Counted from the stretch's first letter, positions 6,289 to 15,284 are shown. The stretch is DNA of 18,840 nt from Ignavibacteriaceae bacterium (GCA_025449775.1 JANWIS010000027.1:1-18840), one strand, 5' to 3'. Numbers and translations: made by a program. The notes: generated from the letters alone by a model not told the origin.

Positions 6289-6882
6289 TTGCTCCCTCTG
6301 ATCACAGCTTCATCTGCTCAGCGTAATTATCCAGAATTCAAAGCACTTCTTACTGCAGCTAAATCTAATCGAATTCCTTTTAAAAAAATCTACGAAGCAC
6401 TTTTACAAAATTATCTTTTTACTGGATATCCATCTGCCCTGGTTTCTCTAAAGTTGTTAAAAGAATTTTATCCTTCAAAAAAAATTAAAGCTACGGCTGA
6501 TATGAATCTCTATAATTTCAGATTACGTGGTGAAGCAAATTGCAGGAAGGTTTATAGCAGCAAGTTCGAAAAACTCATAAAAAATATTAAAAATTTTTCC
6601 CCTGATCTGGCTGACTGGTTAGTACTTGAGGGTTATGGAAAAGTATTGGGAAGAAAAGGATTGACATTCGGGGAACGTGAAATGTGCGTAGTTGCAGTAT
6701 TGACAGTTATGAAATTTGAAGATCAGCTTTATTCACATATTAACGGTGCCGTTAAAGCAGGAAATTCAATAAGCAAAATTTGTGGGTTGATGGAAGCTCT
6801 TTCGACTCTCGAAGGAAAAAATAATTTTAGTTTTGGGAAAAGAATATTAAAAGAATATGAAAGAGAAAAGGGAATGCGATGA
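6289..6882 (+). CDS. Carboxymuconolactone decarboxylase/AhpD-like family protein
   Basis: 197 residues of the CMD superfamily. Family features: NYLFTGYPSAL (41-51) in the first helical part, then WLVLEGYGKVLGRKGLTFGERE (110-131) and QLYSHINGAVKAG (146-158). The CxxC redox pair of true AhpD proteins is absent; cysteines are at 85, 133 and 165 only. Peroxidase-type activity is therefore unlikely, and it resembles the decarboxylase-like or uncharacterised branch. The only usable start in the open frame is a TTG at 6289; upstream codons back to the stop at 6235 include no ATG, GTG or TTG, and there is no clear ribosome site. Its stop codon lies in the loop of a hairpin that probably terminates the facing gene. 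Substrate unknown. Confidence 0.72.
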   Translation: MLPLITASSAQRNYPEFKALLTAAKSNRIPFKKIYEALLQNYLFTGYPSALVSLKLLKEFYPSKKIKATADMNLYNFRLRGEANCRKVYSSKFEKLIKNIKNFSPDLADWLVLEGYGKVLGRKGLTFGEREMCVVAVLTVMKFEDQLYSHINGAVKAGNSISKICGLMEALSTLEGKNNFSFGKRILKEYEREKGMR

Positions 6883-6894
6883 GATTGCATTCCC
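6870..6894 (-). terminator. Intrinsic terminator of the barrel gene, overlapping the CMD-like gene's end
   Basis: GGGAATGC (6870-6877) and GCATTCCC (6887-6894) form a perfect 8-bp stem with a 9-base loop. Read on the minus strand it lies just past the stop at 6904 and is followed by TTTTCTCTTTC, a classical terminator layout. On the plus strand the tail (CTTATTG) is weak. The CMD-like stop codon (6880-6882) is in the loop. Confidence 0.7.
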
Positions 6895-6903
6895 CTTATT
6901 GAA

Positions 6904-7542
6904 TCATAAAAAGTTGAACATAAGAAACGCATCAAGAGAAACTGCAGTCATAGTATCTTCATTATCCTCTTTGCCGGTCAGGTTGAACATTTTATAGCTT
7001 AGATATAAATCAAGATTTATCAATGGTACTATGGTTACTTCTGTCCCGAATCCAATTCCAGCTCCGAATCTTGAAAATCCATCAGACGTAGTTTCAACTT
7101 CATGATGAGTAGATGTAAATTCACCAAAATTGTTATATGCTAAATCCAATGCTATATAAGGATCAATACCTGCAGGAACAGGCACAAAATTAAATTGGAT
7201 ACCGGCACCAATCTCCAAAATCGATTGAGTGTTCTCAATATCAGGTTCTGCTAAAGTTTTTGCAAGCACATCATGATTGCCACTACCTGACAAAGAATGG
7301 TACAATAAAAAACCTCTGGGTGTTATTGGTATTGCCGGAAGATCTATTTTTACAATTCCACCCACATTCCATTCTGTAGAGTACCCCAAACCTTCTTCTG
7401 ATACTTCATTAGTAAGCCCCTCTGGCGCTAGAATCTGTGTTATTCCGCCACCAGCTCCGATTTTAAACATCTGAGCAAAAGAATTGACAGGGGATAATAT
7501 CAATAAAATGATGATAATTGATAATATTCGAATTATGTTCAT
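6904..7542 (-). CDS. Small outer-membrane beta-barrel protein
   Basis: 212 residues starting at the ATG at 7542, with AAGGAG seven bases upstream. Residues 1-23 are a signal peptide ending SFA|Q. The mature part has alternating hydrophobic/polar strands with Gly-rich turns (KIGAGGGITQIL, LEIGAGIQFNFVPVP, FGAGIGFGTEVTIV, LDLYLSYKMFNL) and ends in FLMFNFL with aromatic residues, typical of an 8-10 stranded barrel in the OmpA/OmpW-like fold group. No periplasmic peptidoglycan-binding domain. Function unknown; related proteins in Bacteroidota are usually called outer membrane beta-barrel or PorT-like. It is monocistronic as far as seen, convergent with the CMD-like gene and divergent from the TPR gene. 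Confidence 0.7.
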   Translation of the reverse strand: MNIIRILSIIIILLILSPVNSFAQMFKIGAGGGITQILAPEGLTNEVSEEGLGYSTEWNVGGIVKIDLPAIPITPRGFLLYHSLSGSGNHDVLAKTLAEPDIENTQSILEIGAGIQFNFVPVPAGIDPYIALDLAYNNFGEFTSTHHEVETTSDGFSRFGAGIGFGTEVTIVPLINLDLYLSYKMFNLTGKEDNEDTMTAVSLDAFLMFNFL

Positions 7543-7694
7543 TGTTTCTCCTTATTTTTTAATAAATCTTAAATCGTATTAGAAAAATAATGATATTAAA
7601 AAACAAAAACTAAGACTATCTCATTGTATTCATTGTGTAACCGTCAAATTCTAAACGATCTCTTTAAGTGATAAGCTATATTTTATTATTTCTC

Positions 7695-7723
7695 TTGACA
7701 TTAACCATTCTAAAACCAATATT
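7695..7723 (+). promoter_or_regulatory. Candidate promoter for the TPR-barrel-TonB gene run
   Basis: A perfect TTGACA (7695-7700) is followed after 17 bases by AATATT (7718-7723, four of six TATAAT bases). The 271-base gap 7543-7813 also holds the inverted repeat TTAGCC/GGCTAA (7723-7728, 7749-7754) and the hairpin GACGA-TAT-TCGTC (7784-7796), with no small gene seen. Confidence 0.3.
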
Positions 7724-7813
7724 TAGCCCAAGAAAATTGGAAAATTTAGGCTAAGTTCAATTAATAAAACCGGAACATAGAAAGACGATATTCGTCCCAA
7801 GCTTTGAATTATA

Positions 7814-10804
7814 TTGAAAAACCTGAATAAATATTATCATATCCATATCCTGACAATCGCAATCCTGTTTGTTCAGTCGATTCTTGGCCAGACCGTCACT
7901 GATGACTTCAACCGAGCAATGGATGCTTACAATAATCAGATCTACTCAGATGCCCAGAAGATTTTTCAGAAGGTGATTGATGAATATGGAGTCCAAGATG
8001 AACTATATGCATCTGCAAGGTTTTATTCAGCAAATTCGTTACTTAAGATGGGTAAGAGGGATGAATCTATACCTCTATTTGAATTTATAGTAAATAATAT
8101 AGTTTGGTCAAAATTCAGAGAGGAATCATTAATAAATCTTGGATTGATTTATTTTGCAGAAAAAAGATTTGCAAGTAGCAGAAAAAATTTTCTTAGTTTG
8201 ATGTATGATTACCCTGAAAATGAATATGTCGGATCTGCTATGTACTGGATTGGTGAGTCGTATGTTGAAGAAGGGAAACATGACGAAGCAGTTGATTTTT
8301 TTACTAAAGCGATCGAGGATAAATCTGGTAACACATATCGTGATCACTCACTTTACGCATTAGCAAGTGTTTATGAAAAACAGGAAGATTATATTAATGC
8401 CGTAAAATATTATGATCAGTTACTTACCTATTATCCTAACAGTTCATTAGCTACTCAAGCTCAAGTCAGAATTGGAGTCTGCTACTATCATTTAAAAGAT
8501 TATCAAACATCCATTCTTGAACTTAATAATCCAATCATTAATGATCTACCCGATGAACATCTTGCTGAGGCACTTTATCTTCTGGCAAATTCACATTATA
8601 GAGTTGAAGAATATGATGATGCGGCCCAGACTTATTCAGAAATAACCAGAAGATTTCCTGAAACAAAGATTCATAGAATTGCTCAATATGGTTTAGCCTG
8701 GTCTTTGTTTCAGCAATCAAATTATAGCGAAGCTTATACGGTCTTCAATAATTTGTCAGAAGGTGAAGATACAATTGCAATCAAATCATTTATCTGGAAA
8801 GGTGAATCAAAAAGATATTCCGGCGACCTGAAAGAAGCATTAATAATATTTGAAGATTTTCTAAGACGATATCCAAACGATCCTTCCGTACCTGTTGTAG
8901 AAAACCTGATTGGCTTGATTTATTTCGAACAAAATAATTTCGATCTTTCCTCGAAGCATCTGATGAATGCTACATCTTCTGATGATCCCGTAGTAAGAGC
9001 AAAAGCTTTTACGATGATAGGTGAGATTGAAATGAGAAAGAAAAATTATATTAAAGCACGAGGAAATTTTGAGCCCGCAGTTAAAATTACTCAAGCAGAA
9101 AATAAAGTACACCTGAGAGCATTACTTGGATTAGGAGTTTCACTTTATCATCTTGGTGAATTTGAGAATGCATTAGGAAACTTAAGAGAAGCTGAAAATA
9201 TTGATCCAGCTTTTGAGCAGGACAAAATAAATTTTTATATGGCAGAAAGTTATTTCAGTTTATCTAAGTACCAGGAAGCTCTTTCACGTTACAGTTCAAT
9301 TCAAAGCACAGAGGATGAATATACCAGGCAGGTTCTCTATTCCAAAGGTTACAGTTATTTTAATCTTGGAAGTTATGACAATGCTGCATATCAGTTTGCT
9401 GAATTTATTGAACAATATCCAAATGATTCCCGTGCAATGGATGCTAAACTTCGATTGGCTGATAGTTATTTTGGTTCGAAGAACTATGCTGCTGCAAGTA
9501 AAATCTTTAAACAAATATTTCAGTCCGGCAGCTTTTCATCGGATGACCCATACACATATTATCAGTACGCACAAGCTTTATATAAATCAGGAGAAACTAA
9601 TTCAGCAATTAATGAATTCCGTTCACTCCAGCAAAAGTTTCCTTCATCAAAGTATGCTGAAAGTTCTCTCTTTACTATTGGTTTCATCCGTTTTCAGAAT
9701 GGAGAATATGAAGAATCAATAGAAGACTACAGGAATGTTTTACACGTTTATAAAAATTCTTCATTAGCACCGGCAGTTTATTATTCTATAGGCGATGCAT
9801 ACTTTAATCTTGGAAATTACAATTCAGCAATCGAGAATTACCAAATCGTTCTAAGCAGATATCCGTCATCAGAATATGTATATGATGCAATAAACGGAAT
9901 TCAATATTGTTATGTTGCTATGGATGATCCAGAAAGCGCTGTGGAATTAATTGATAATTTCACTGCACAAAATCCTAACTTGAAATTTTCAGATCAGATT
10001 TTCTTTAAGAAAGGCGAGATATATTACAGTCAAAGAGATTATCACAACGCTAAAGCAAGCTACCAGGAATTTCTTATAAAGTATCCGAAAAGTTCATTTG
10101 TTCCCGAAGCATATTACTGGCTTGGTAAAAGTTCGCAAAATTTAAAGCAGGATGATGAAGCAATTTCATTTTTTAATAAAGTATTTGAAAGTTATCCTAA
10201 TTCTGAATCAGCTGCAGTCGCTGTAATTGAACTCGGAAAACTGTACGAAGTGAATGAAGATTATCAGTCATCAATCACCTTACTTGAAAAAGCTTCTGTA
10301 AGTTTAAAAGATTCACCAAGATTCCCTGAAATATTATTCCTCAAAGGTACTGCATACATTAAAGCCAATGACTTCCAGAAGGCTTACAGCACATTCGAGG
10401 AACTTGCAATGTATCACCGGGAAACTCTTTTTGCTGATAAAGCAAAATTTGAAATGGGAATGATCGATCTTGCAGCGCAAAGACATAGTGTTGCTGATAG
10501 ACATTTTTTAGAAGTTGCTGAAAAAAGAACTGATGACCTTGGAGCAAAATCTCAATACCATTATGGCCTGTCACTTTACGAACAAAATAAAATAACAGAG
10601 TCAATTTCTGCTCTCGTTCGTGTAAAAACGGTTTACTCAATTTATGATGAATGGGTTTCCAGATCCTATCTTTTGCTTGGAGACTGTTACGTAAAGCTTA
10701 ATGAAAACAGGAAGGCAGAAGAAATGTACAGAGTAGTAATTGCCAAGCATAAAGGTGATGAGCTTGGAGAAGTAGCAAGACAAAAAATAAATAATATTAA
10801 ATGA
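7814..10804 (+). CDS. Large periplasmic tetratricopeptide-repeat protein
   Basis: 996 residues, started at TTG 7814 because a stop lies three codons upstream and the next residues form a good signal peptide (hydrophobic ILTIAILFVQSILGQ, cut about residue 25). The rest is a continuous TPR solenoid: repeated blocks with A/G-x-x-Y and FQ-x-[IL] patterns ending YPxS (FEFIVNNI, YYDQLLTYYPNSS, FEDFLRRYPNDP, YQIVLSRYPSSE, YQEFLIKYPKSS, FNKVFESYPNSE). Such YbgF/CpoB-like repeats scaffold protein complexes in the periplasm. No lipobox Cys, so it is soluble. It overlaps the barrel gene by 4 bases (ATGA), implying equimolar partners. The downstream HU-SPOR, ExbB, ExbD and TonB genes suggest a role in an energised envelope complex. 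It could be analogous to a Tol-associated CpoB, but is far larger. Confidence 0.85.
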   Translation: MKNLNKYYHIHILTIAILFVQSILGQTVTDDFNRAMDAYNNQIYSDAQKIFQKVIDEYGVQDELYASARFYSANSLLKMGKRDESIPLFEFIVNNIVWSKFREESLINLGLIYFAEKRFASSRKNFLSLMYDYPENEYVGSAMYWIGESYVEEGKHDEAVDFFTKAIEDKSGNTYRDHSLYALASVYEKQEDYINAVKYYDQLLTYYPNSSLATQAQVRIGVCYYHLKDYQTSILELNNPIINDLPDEHLAEALYLLANSHYRVEEYDDAAQTYSEITRRFPETKIHRIAQYGLAWSLFQQSNYSEAYTVFNNLSEGEDTIAIKSFIWKGESKRYSGDLKEALIIFEDFLRRYPNDPSVPVVENLIGLIYFEQNNFDLSSKHLMNATSSDDPVVRAKAFTMIGEIEMRKKNYIKARGNFEPAVKITQAENKVHLRALLGLGVSLYHLGEFENALGNLREAENIDPAFEQDKINFYMAESYFSLSKYQEALSRYSSIQSTEDEYTRQVLYSKGYSYFNLGSYDNAAYQFAEFIEQYPNDSRAMDAKLRLADSYFGSKNYAAASKIFKQIFQSGSFSSDDPYTYYQYAQALYKSGETNSAINEFRSLQQKFPSSKYAESSLFTIGFIRFQNGEYEESIEDYRNVLHVYKNSSLAPAVYYSIGDAYFNLGNYNSAIENYQIVLSRYPSSEYVYDAINGIQYCYVAMDDPESAVELIDNFTAQNPNLKFSDQIFFKKGEIYYSQRDYHNAKASYQEFLIKYPKSSFVPEAYYWLGKSSQNLKQDDEAISFFNKVFESYPNSESAAVAVIELGKLYEVNEDYQSSITLLEKASVSLKDSPRFPEILFLKGTAYIKANDFQKAYSTFEELAMYHRETLFADKAKFEMGMIDLAAQRHSVADRHFLEVAEKRTDDLGAKSQYHYGLSLYEQNKITESISALVRVKTVYSIYDEWVSRSYLLLGDCYVKLNENRKAEEMYRVVIAKHKGDELGEVARQKINNIK

Positions 10805-12390
10805 TTAAATTATCTTCAACAATTTTGTTGCTGACTTCAGTATTAATATTCCCACAGGATGAAAATCCGAATGTGGAATTACCTGATTTTGTAATTATGG
10901 GTAAGGATGATATTTCTGTAAGAAGAGTTGATAAGCTTCCACCGGATTACATCTCCACTGTTTCTGATGACTTTCTTAAACCATCTTATAAACCAGACCA
11001 GCTTGAGCTTGGTGAAATTTCAAACCCAGTGGAAAACCAATTGTCACTTCTAGATTCGTCAGATTACAGAAATGGATTTATAGAACTGATCGCAGGCCGT
11101 TATCTGTTACCTTCAGCGGAATTGAATTATACATTTCCATTCACAAACGGATTGCTGCATGGAGTTGTTAAAGGATATAATCAGCTTGAATATGTGGATA
11201 ATTCTGATAAAAATTATCTTGAAGGAATGCTTGATTTTATTTACTCGGTTCCAACAACTTCTAAAGTTATGCCGGGAACAAAATTTTCGTTAGGTGGAAA
11301 TCACAATAATAATTCGTTCAAGTTTTTTGGATCATCAGATCCGGCCAGAGAAAGAAAATTAAATGCCGGAAATATTTCATTGGGCATTCAGAATTTATAT
11401 ATGAAGGAATTCATATTTGATCTGAACGGAGGAAGTGACTATACATATCTTGATGATGAAGAATTTAATGAGGCTCTGTTTTATATAAATGCTTTCGGAC
11501 GACTGAAGCTCAGCGATTTCAGTTTAGGTTTTAAAACTGATTATCAAAATCAAACTTTAACAACCGATTCACTTTCGGACGCAAGTTCAAATTATTTTTT
11601 TATTAGACCGTTTATTGCTCTGGAGATTTTAAATAAAGTTATGGTTCAGGGTGGAATCACGTTTGCAGACGCCGGTGATGATGAATTTTTTGCTCTATAT
11701 GGATCAATAATCGCAGAACTTGCAGAGAACATGATTTTACTTGCTGAATATTCACCGGAAGTTGAAAATATTACAGCAGGTAGATTATTGAAAAATAATT
11801 TTTATTATGATCAGCTGAACCTTCCCCGAATATTTCTTGAAAAGGGAAATAAATTAAGAGCCACTGTTAAATATGAATTTGAAACATATTACCAGATCGA
11901 TGGAGGAGTAGAATATTTTACAACAGACAACCTACCTTATTATATAAATACAAACCAGGAAGGTTTCTTTGAAGTTGCAGTTGATGATGCAAAAAGTTTT
12001 GAACTTTTTCTAAACCTGTTTTACCATCTTGGTCCATTTGGATATCTTTATTCAACCTTTGATTTTATGAATGTTAAAAATTCAGATTCCAAAAAAATTC
12101 CGTACTACCCTGATTTTACAGCTTCGCTTACTTATGGATATGATTTTACCGAACAGTGGGGAGCTGAAGCAAAACTAAAATTTATTTCTGACAGGTATGC
12201 TGATATAGAAAATCTTAGGAAGCTGAATAGCATTTTCGATCTTGGATTTAAAGTTACATACAGCCTTCAAAATAATTTTACGGTGTTTGCAGGCGTACAG
12301 AATATTTTTAATACCAAGCGGGATTTCTGGGAAGGTTACCAGGAAAAACCGGTTGATATAATGTTGGGCATCAATTTTTTCTTTGATTGA
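10801..12390 (+). CDS. TonB-receptor-like outer-membrane beta-barrel, no plug domain
   Basis: 529 residues with a short signal peptide (cut near FPQ|D, residue 19). An N-terminal linker includes VELPDFVIMGKDD (25-37), which resembles the segment near TonB boxes and plugs in Bacteroidota receptors, but a full plug domain of about 120 residues is missing. From about residue 90 the sequence is alternating strand: FIELIAGRYLLPSAELNYTF, GLLHGVVKGYNQLEYVDN, FSLGFKTDYQNQ, TASLTYGYDFTEQWGAEAKL, and FTVFAGVQNIFNTKRDFWEGYQEKP, which is like the C-terminal strands of TonB-dependent receptors. The final residue is Asp (FFFD) rather than the usual Phe. Translationally coupled to the TPR gene. Cargo or function unknown; it may be a porin-like anchor for the TPR protein. 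Confidence 0.78.
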   Translation: MIKLSSTILLLTSVLIFPQDENPNVELPDFVIMGKDDISVRRVDKLPPDYISTVSDDFLKPSYKPDQLELGEISNPVENQLSLLDSSDYRNGFIELIAGRYLLPSAELNYTFPFTNGLLHGVVKGYNQLEYVDNSDKNYLEGMLDFIYSVPTTSKVMPGTKFSLGGNHNNNSFKFFGSSDPARERKLNAGNISLGIQNLYMKEFIFDLNGGSDYTYLDDEEFNEALFYINAFGRLKLSDFSLGFKTDYQNQTLTTDSLSDASSNYFFIRPFIALEILNKVMVQGGITFADAGDDEFFALYGSIIAELAENMILLAEYSPEVENITAGRLLKNNFYYDQLNLPRIFLEKGNKLRATVKYEFETYYQIDGGVEYFTTDNLPYYINTNQEGFFEVAVDDAKSFELFLNLFYHLGPFGYLYSTFDFMNVKNSDSKKIPYYPDFTASLTYGYDFTEQWGAEAKLKFISDRYADIENLRKLNSIFDLGFKVTYSLQNNFTVFAGVQNIFNTKRDFWEGYQEKPVDIMLGINFFFD

Positions 12391-12478
12391 TAATGATACT
12401 TTATTTTAATTAGATTTGTGCCGGAAAAGAAAATTAGGGTTAAAACTAAAGTGATAAAAAAACAATTCGGTATTTGAA

Positions 12479-14188
12479 ATGATCGGACGAACTGATCTCA
12501 TAAAAAAAGTTGCCGAGCGAAGCGGGATTTCCCCTGAAATTTCAAATTACTTTTTTGAAGTTTTCATTAACCGTTTAAGTAGCAGACTTAAAACTGGGGA
12601 AGTTTTACAATTTTCTGATGATGGTTATTTCCAGAAGAGAAACTGCCGAGTCGCTGTTGAAAAATCAGCGGATAAACCAACGGGCGGTTCATTATTAGTT
12701 ACATTGATTTTATTTTCATCTGAACCTGAAATTGTAATTGAACCGAAAGAATTTTATTTCTTTAAGGTTACCGACCTTAAAACACTATGGGAAGATGACC
12801 AGGATTTTCTGTACAGTATTGACGCAGGAGATTTTTCACCTTACCTGAATAGGAGCCAGTTAATAAACTCATTTGCAACAAAAGCTGAAGTAATTATTTC
12901 AGGACTCAATAAACATTACAGTGTATTTGAAGAGGAATTAATAATTCCATTCTCACTTAATTTTAGTTCGAAGGATTCAACCGAATCAAAATTACTTTTT
13001 GATTCCCACAATCTTTACGGTCAAAAAGCAAATGGAAAAGTATCAGATAAAAAAGCAGGTGACTCAGAATCACCTGATGAAGAGCCGAAAGATTCAACTT
13101 TACCATGGAGTTTTGGTAAAAAATTCTACGATAAAAAAACAGATCAGCCTTCAGCTAAAGATGTAAAGAAAAAAAACGAAGCAGATCTTGAGAAGGAATC
13201 TGATTCATTATCTAAAATAATTAATAAAAGAATTGATTCAGGTAAAAATATAGATGCTGAAGATGCACTTGATGCAGCAATAGAAGAATCGGATATTGAA
13301 GAAAACATTTCTAAGTTCAGGGAGTTTCAGCCTGTAAAATCTCGTTTAGCAGCTGATGAAAGAAATAAACTCACCTCCGAAGAACAGGCGAAATTAAGAT
13401 CCCACAAAGCAGATATTCCACCACAAAATTTAGCAGGTGGAATTTCTAAGAATGTTCAGAAGTTTACCGAAGTAAAATCCAAAACAGAGACTTATCATTT
13501 ACAAAATGATATAAAGAAGTTAAAGAAGAAAAATAAAATACCGGATGTGCCGTTATCCAGGACTCCAGAGTTCGGAAAATCTTATAGAGAATTCAGTAAT
13601 AACAGAAATCTTATACCCGTTATTATGATTTTAGCAGTTATTCTGATAGCAGTTGCAGTTGTTTACATCTATTTTATTAAAGATAATGATGAAGAAATAA
13701 TTCCTGAAAAAATGATAGTTACAGTAAGTCCTCCGCCTAATGTAAAAATTATTGAAAGAGATTATGAGTTGGCAGTTACTTATCCTTATCCAAAAGTTGA
13801 AAATGAAATTCCGATTGAAGGAATAAATCCCGATGTATTTTCAACACAAAAAATCACTGAAGAAAAACCGGTTAAAACTGAACAGAAGCCAGTTATCGAA
13901 AAGAAGGAAGAAACTAAAACTGAAGTAAAACCAATAACTGTTCCTGAAGTTAAAGAAGAGAAAAAATCACGCATCTTTTTATTTAACAGTTATTATGTAG
14001 TTTATATGGGAACTTACAGTTCTTATGCTTCTGCTGATAGAGAAGCTGAAAAATTTTTTGACGAAGGTTATAATGCTTTTATTGAGACTGAAGAAATTCC
14101 CGGTAAACCAACAAAATACAAATTGAATGTCGGCGATTTTACATCAGAACAATTTGCACGTGAGTTTGAATCAAAATATTTCAAATAA
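12479..14188 (+). CDS. HU-like domain / transmembrane / SPOR domain protein
   Basis: 569 residues in three parts. Residues 1-85 look like an HU/IHF-superfamily domain (RTDLIKKVAERSGIS, then FINRLSSRLKTGEVLQFSDDGYF and a KPTGGS turn), the type found in membrane-anchored bacterial SPOR proteins and related to CCDC81. Residues about 170-370 are a low-complexity Lys/Glu/Asp/Ser linker. A single membrane helix is at about 379-399 (VIMILAVILIAVAVVYIYF). The periplasmic side has a Pro/Glu/Lys-rich stalk and a C-terminal SPOR domain at about 503-569 (YYVVYMGTYSSYASADREAE to KYKLNVGDFTS), which in other proteins binds denuded septal glycan. The topology places the HU-like part in the cytoplasm, where it could touch DNA. 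It is 16 bases upstream of exbB. No clear ribosome site at 12479. Division or chromosome-tethering role is inferred. Confidence 0.8.
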   Translation: MIGRTDLIKKVAERSGISPEISNYFFEVFINRLSSRLKTGEVLQFSDDGYFQKRNCRVAVEKSADKPTGGSLLVTLILFSSEPEIVIEPKEFYFFKVTDLKTLWEDDQDFLYSIDAGDFSPYLNRSQLINSFATKAEVIISGLNKHYSVFEEELIIPFSLNFSSKDSTESKLLFDSHNLYGQKANGKVSDKKAGDSESPDEEPKDSTLPWSFGKKFYDKKTDQPSAKDVKKKNEADLEKESDSLSKIINKRIDSGKNIDAEDALDAAIEESDIEENISKFREFQPVKSRLAADERNKLTSEEQAKLRSHKADIPPQNLAGGISKNVQKFTEVKSKTETYHLQNDIKKLKKKNKIPDVPLSRTPEFGKSYREFSNNRNLIPVIMILAVILIAVAVVYIYFIKDNDEEIIPEKMIVTVSPPPNVKIIERDYELAVTYPYPKVENEIPIEGINPDVFSTQKITEEKPVKTEQKPVIEKKEETKTEVKPITVPEVKEEKKSRIFLFNSYYVVYMGTYSSYASADREAEKFFDEGYNAFIETEEIPGKPTKYKLNVGDFTSEQFAREFESKYFK

Positions 14189-14204
14189 TAATTAATGGAA
14201 TGCT

Positions 14205-14861
14205 ATGAATCTATTTGATATTTTCCTAAAAGGTGGGATAGTAATGTGGCCAATCCTTTTATGTTCAATAATTGGGTTCGCTGTTGTAATTGACAGATTT
14301 TTAGTTTTGCGAAGTGCTAAAATTAATGTTCCTGCATTCATGGTCAGAATAAGAGGATTTATAAAGAACAAAGACATGAATGGTGCTGCATCATATTGTA
14401 TGCAGGAAAAATCACCCATTGCACACATGGTCCGAAAGGCATTGAAGAAATTTGGAATGGGCCATGAAAGAGTTAAAGAAGCAATTGAAAATGCAGGCAG
14501 ACAGGAAGTAAGTAAATTAGAAAAAGGATTAGCTCTGCTTGCTACTGTAGCTGGTGTTGCTCCTTTGCTTGGATTCCTTGGAACAGTAACTGGTATGATT
14601 CAGGCATTTATGACTATTGAAGATCTTGCCGGTGCTGCAAATCCAAGTGATCTTGCAGGTGGAATATGGGAAGCACTTCTTACAACTGCTTTCGGTTTGA
14701 TTGTAGGAATACCTGCTTATGTTGGATACAATTATTTCCTGAGTTCAATCAGCAAATTTGTTGCTGATATGGAAACTGTTGCTAATGATGTAGTTGATAC
14801 AATGCAGGATTCAGCAAAGACTTTAGCTGACATTGACGACGAAGTTGAAGTAGAAATGTAG
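14205..14861 (+). CDS. exbB: ExbB/TolQ/MotA-family proton channel protein
   Basis: 218 residues with the three membrane helices of the family: about 9-31, 108-136 and 155-180. Core motifs are GVAPLLGFLGTVTGMIQAF (117-135) and EALLTTAFGLIVGIPAYVGYN (156-176), the pore-lining parts that use the proton gradient with ExbD/TolR. An acidic cytoplasmic tail (DIDDEVEVEM) ends the protein. ExbD follows after 8 bases and tonB after that, so this is the ExbB of a complete Ton motor; a TolQ role is possible because the fold is shared and the upstream gene encodes a SPOR protein, but the presence of TonB rather than TolA favours ExbB. Confidence 0.9.
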   Translation: MNLFDIFLKGGIVMWPILLCSIIGFAVVIDRFLVLRSAKINVPAFMVRIRGFIKNKDMNGAASYCMQEKSPIAHMVRKALKKFGMGHERVKEAIENAGRQEVSKLEKGLALLATVAGVAPLLGFLGTVTGMIQAFMTIEDLAGAANPSDLAGGIWEALLTTAFGLIVGIPAYVGYNYFLSSISKFVADMETVANDVVDTMQDSAKTLADIDDEVEVEM

Positions 14862-14869
14862 GAATCCAT

Positions 14870-15274
14870 ATGAAATTTAAATTAGCTAATCAACCGTTAA
14901 GTGTTTTTTCTTATGCATCTCTAACTGATATTGTTTTGCTGCTGACAATCTTTTTCCTTTTGACTTCACAGTTTGTTATGCAGACCGGGGTGAAAGTAAA
15001 GCTTCCCGGATCAGAGACTAATGATCAAGCTGATCCTACTAAGCTGATTGTTACAATTACTTCAGCCGGAGTAATTTATTCAGGAGCAGATGAAACAAAT
15101 TTGCAATTGCTCCCGGCAAAACTTACAGAGTTAAAAAGTGCCGGAGATGAAAACAGTCTTGTTATCAGAGCTGATAAGACGGTTCAATTAGATCTCGTTA
15201 TCAAAGTGATTGACGCTGCAAAATCTGTTGGGATAGGAAGATTCACAATAGAAACTGAAAAAGAAAATCCATAG
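14870..15274 (+). CDS. exbD: ExbD/TolR-family biopolymer transport protein
   Basis: 134 residues with one membrane helix at about 19-36. The essential proton-carrying Asp is visible as Asp20 in SLTDIVLLLTIFFLLTSQF. A periplasmic domain follows (VKVKLPGSE, then LVIRADKTVQLDLVIKVIDAAKSVGI and FTIETEK), normal for the family. It sits between exbB (8-base gap) and tonB (10-base gap). Only one exbD is present here, whereas many Bacteroidota Ton operons carry two; the second may be elsewhere or absent. Confidence 0.92.
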   Translation: MKFKLANQPLSVFSYASLTDIVLLLTIFFLLTSQFVMQTGVKVKLPGSETNDQADPTKLIVTITSAGVIYSGADETNLQLLPAKLTELKSAGDENSLVIRADKTVQLDLVIKVIDAAKSVGIGRFTIETEKENP

Positions 15275-15284
15275 GAGGAGAGTT

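Noticed and set aside
9315..9722. 135-residue plus-strand open frame inside the TPR gene
   Set aside because: It lies in a second frame of a clear 996-residue repeat protein and shows no domain, ribosome site or independent context.
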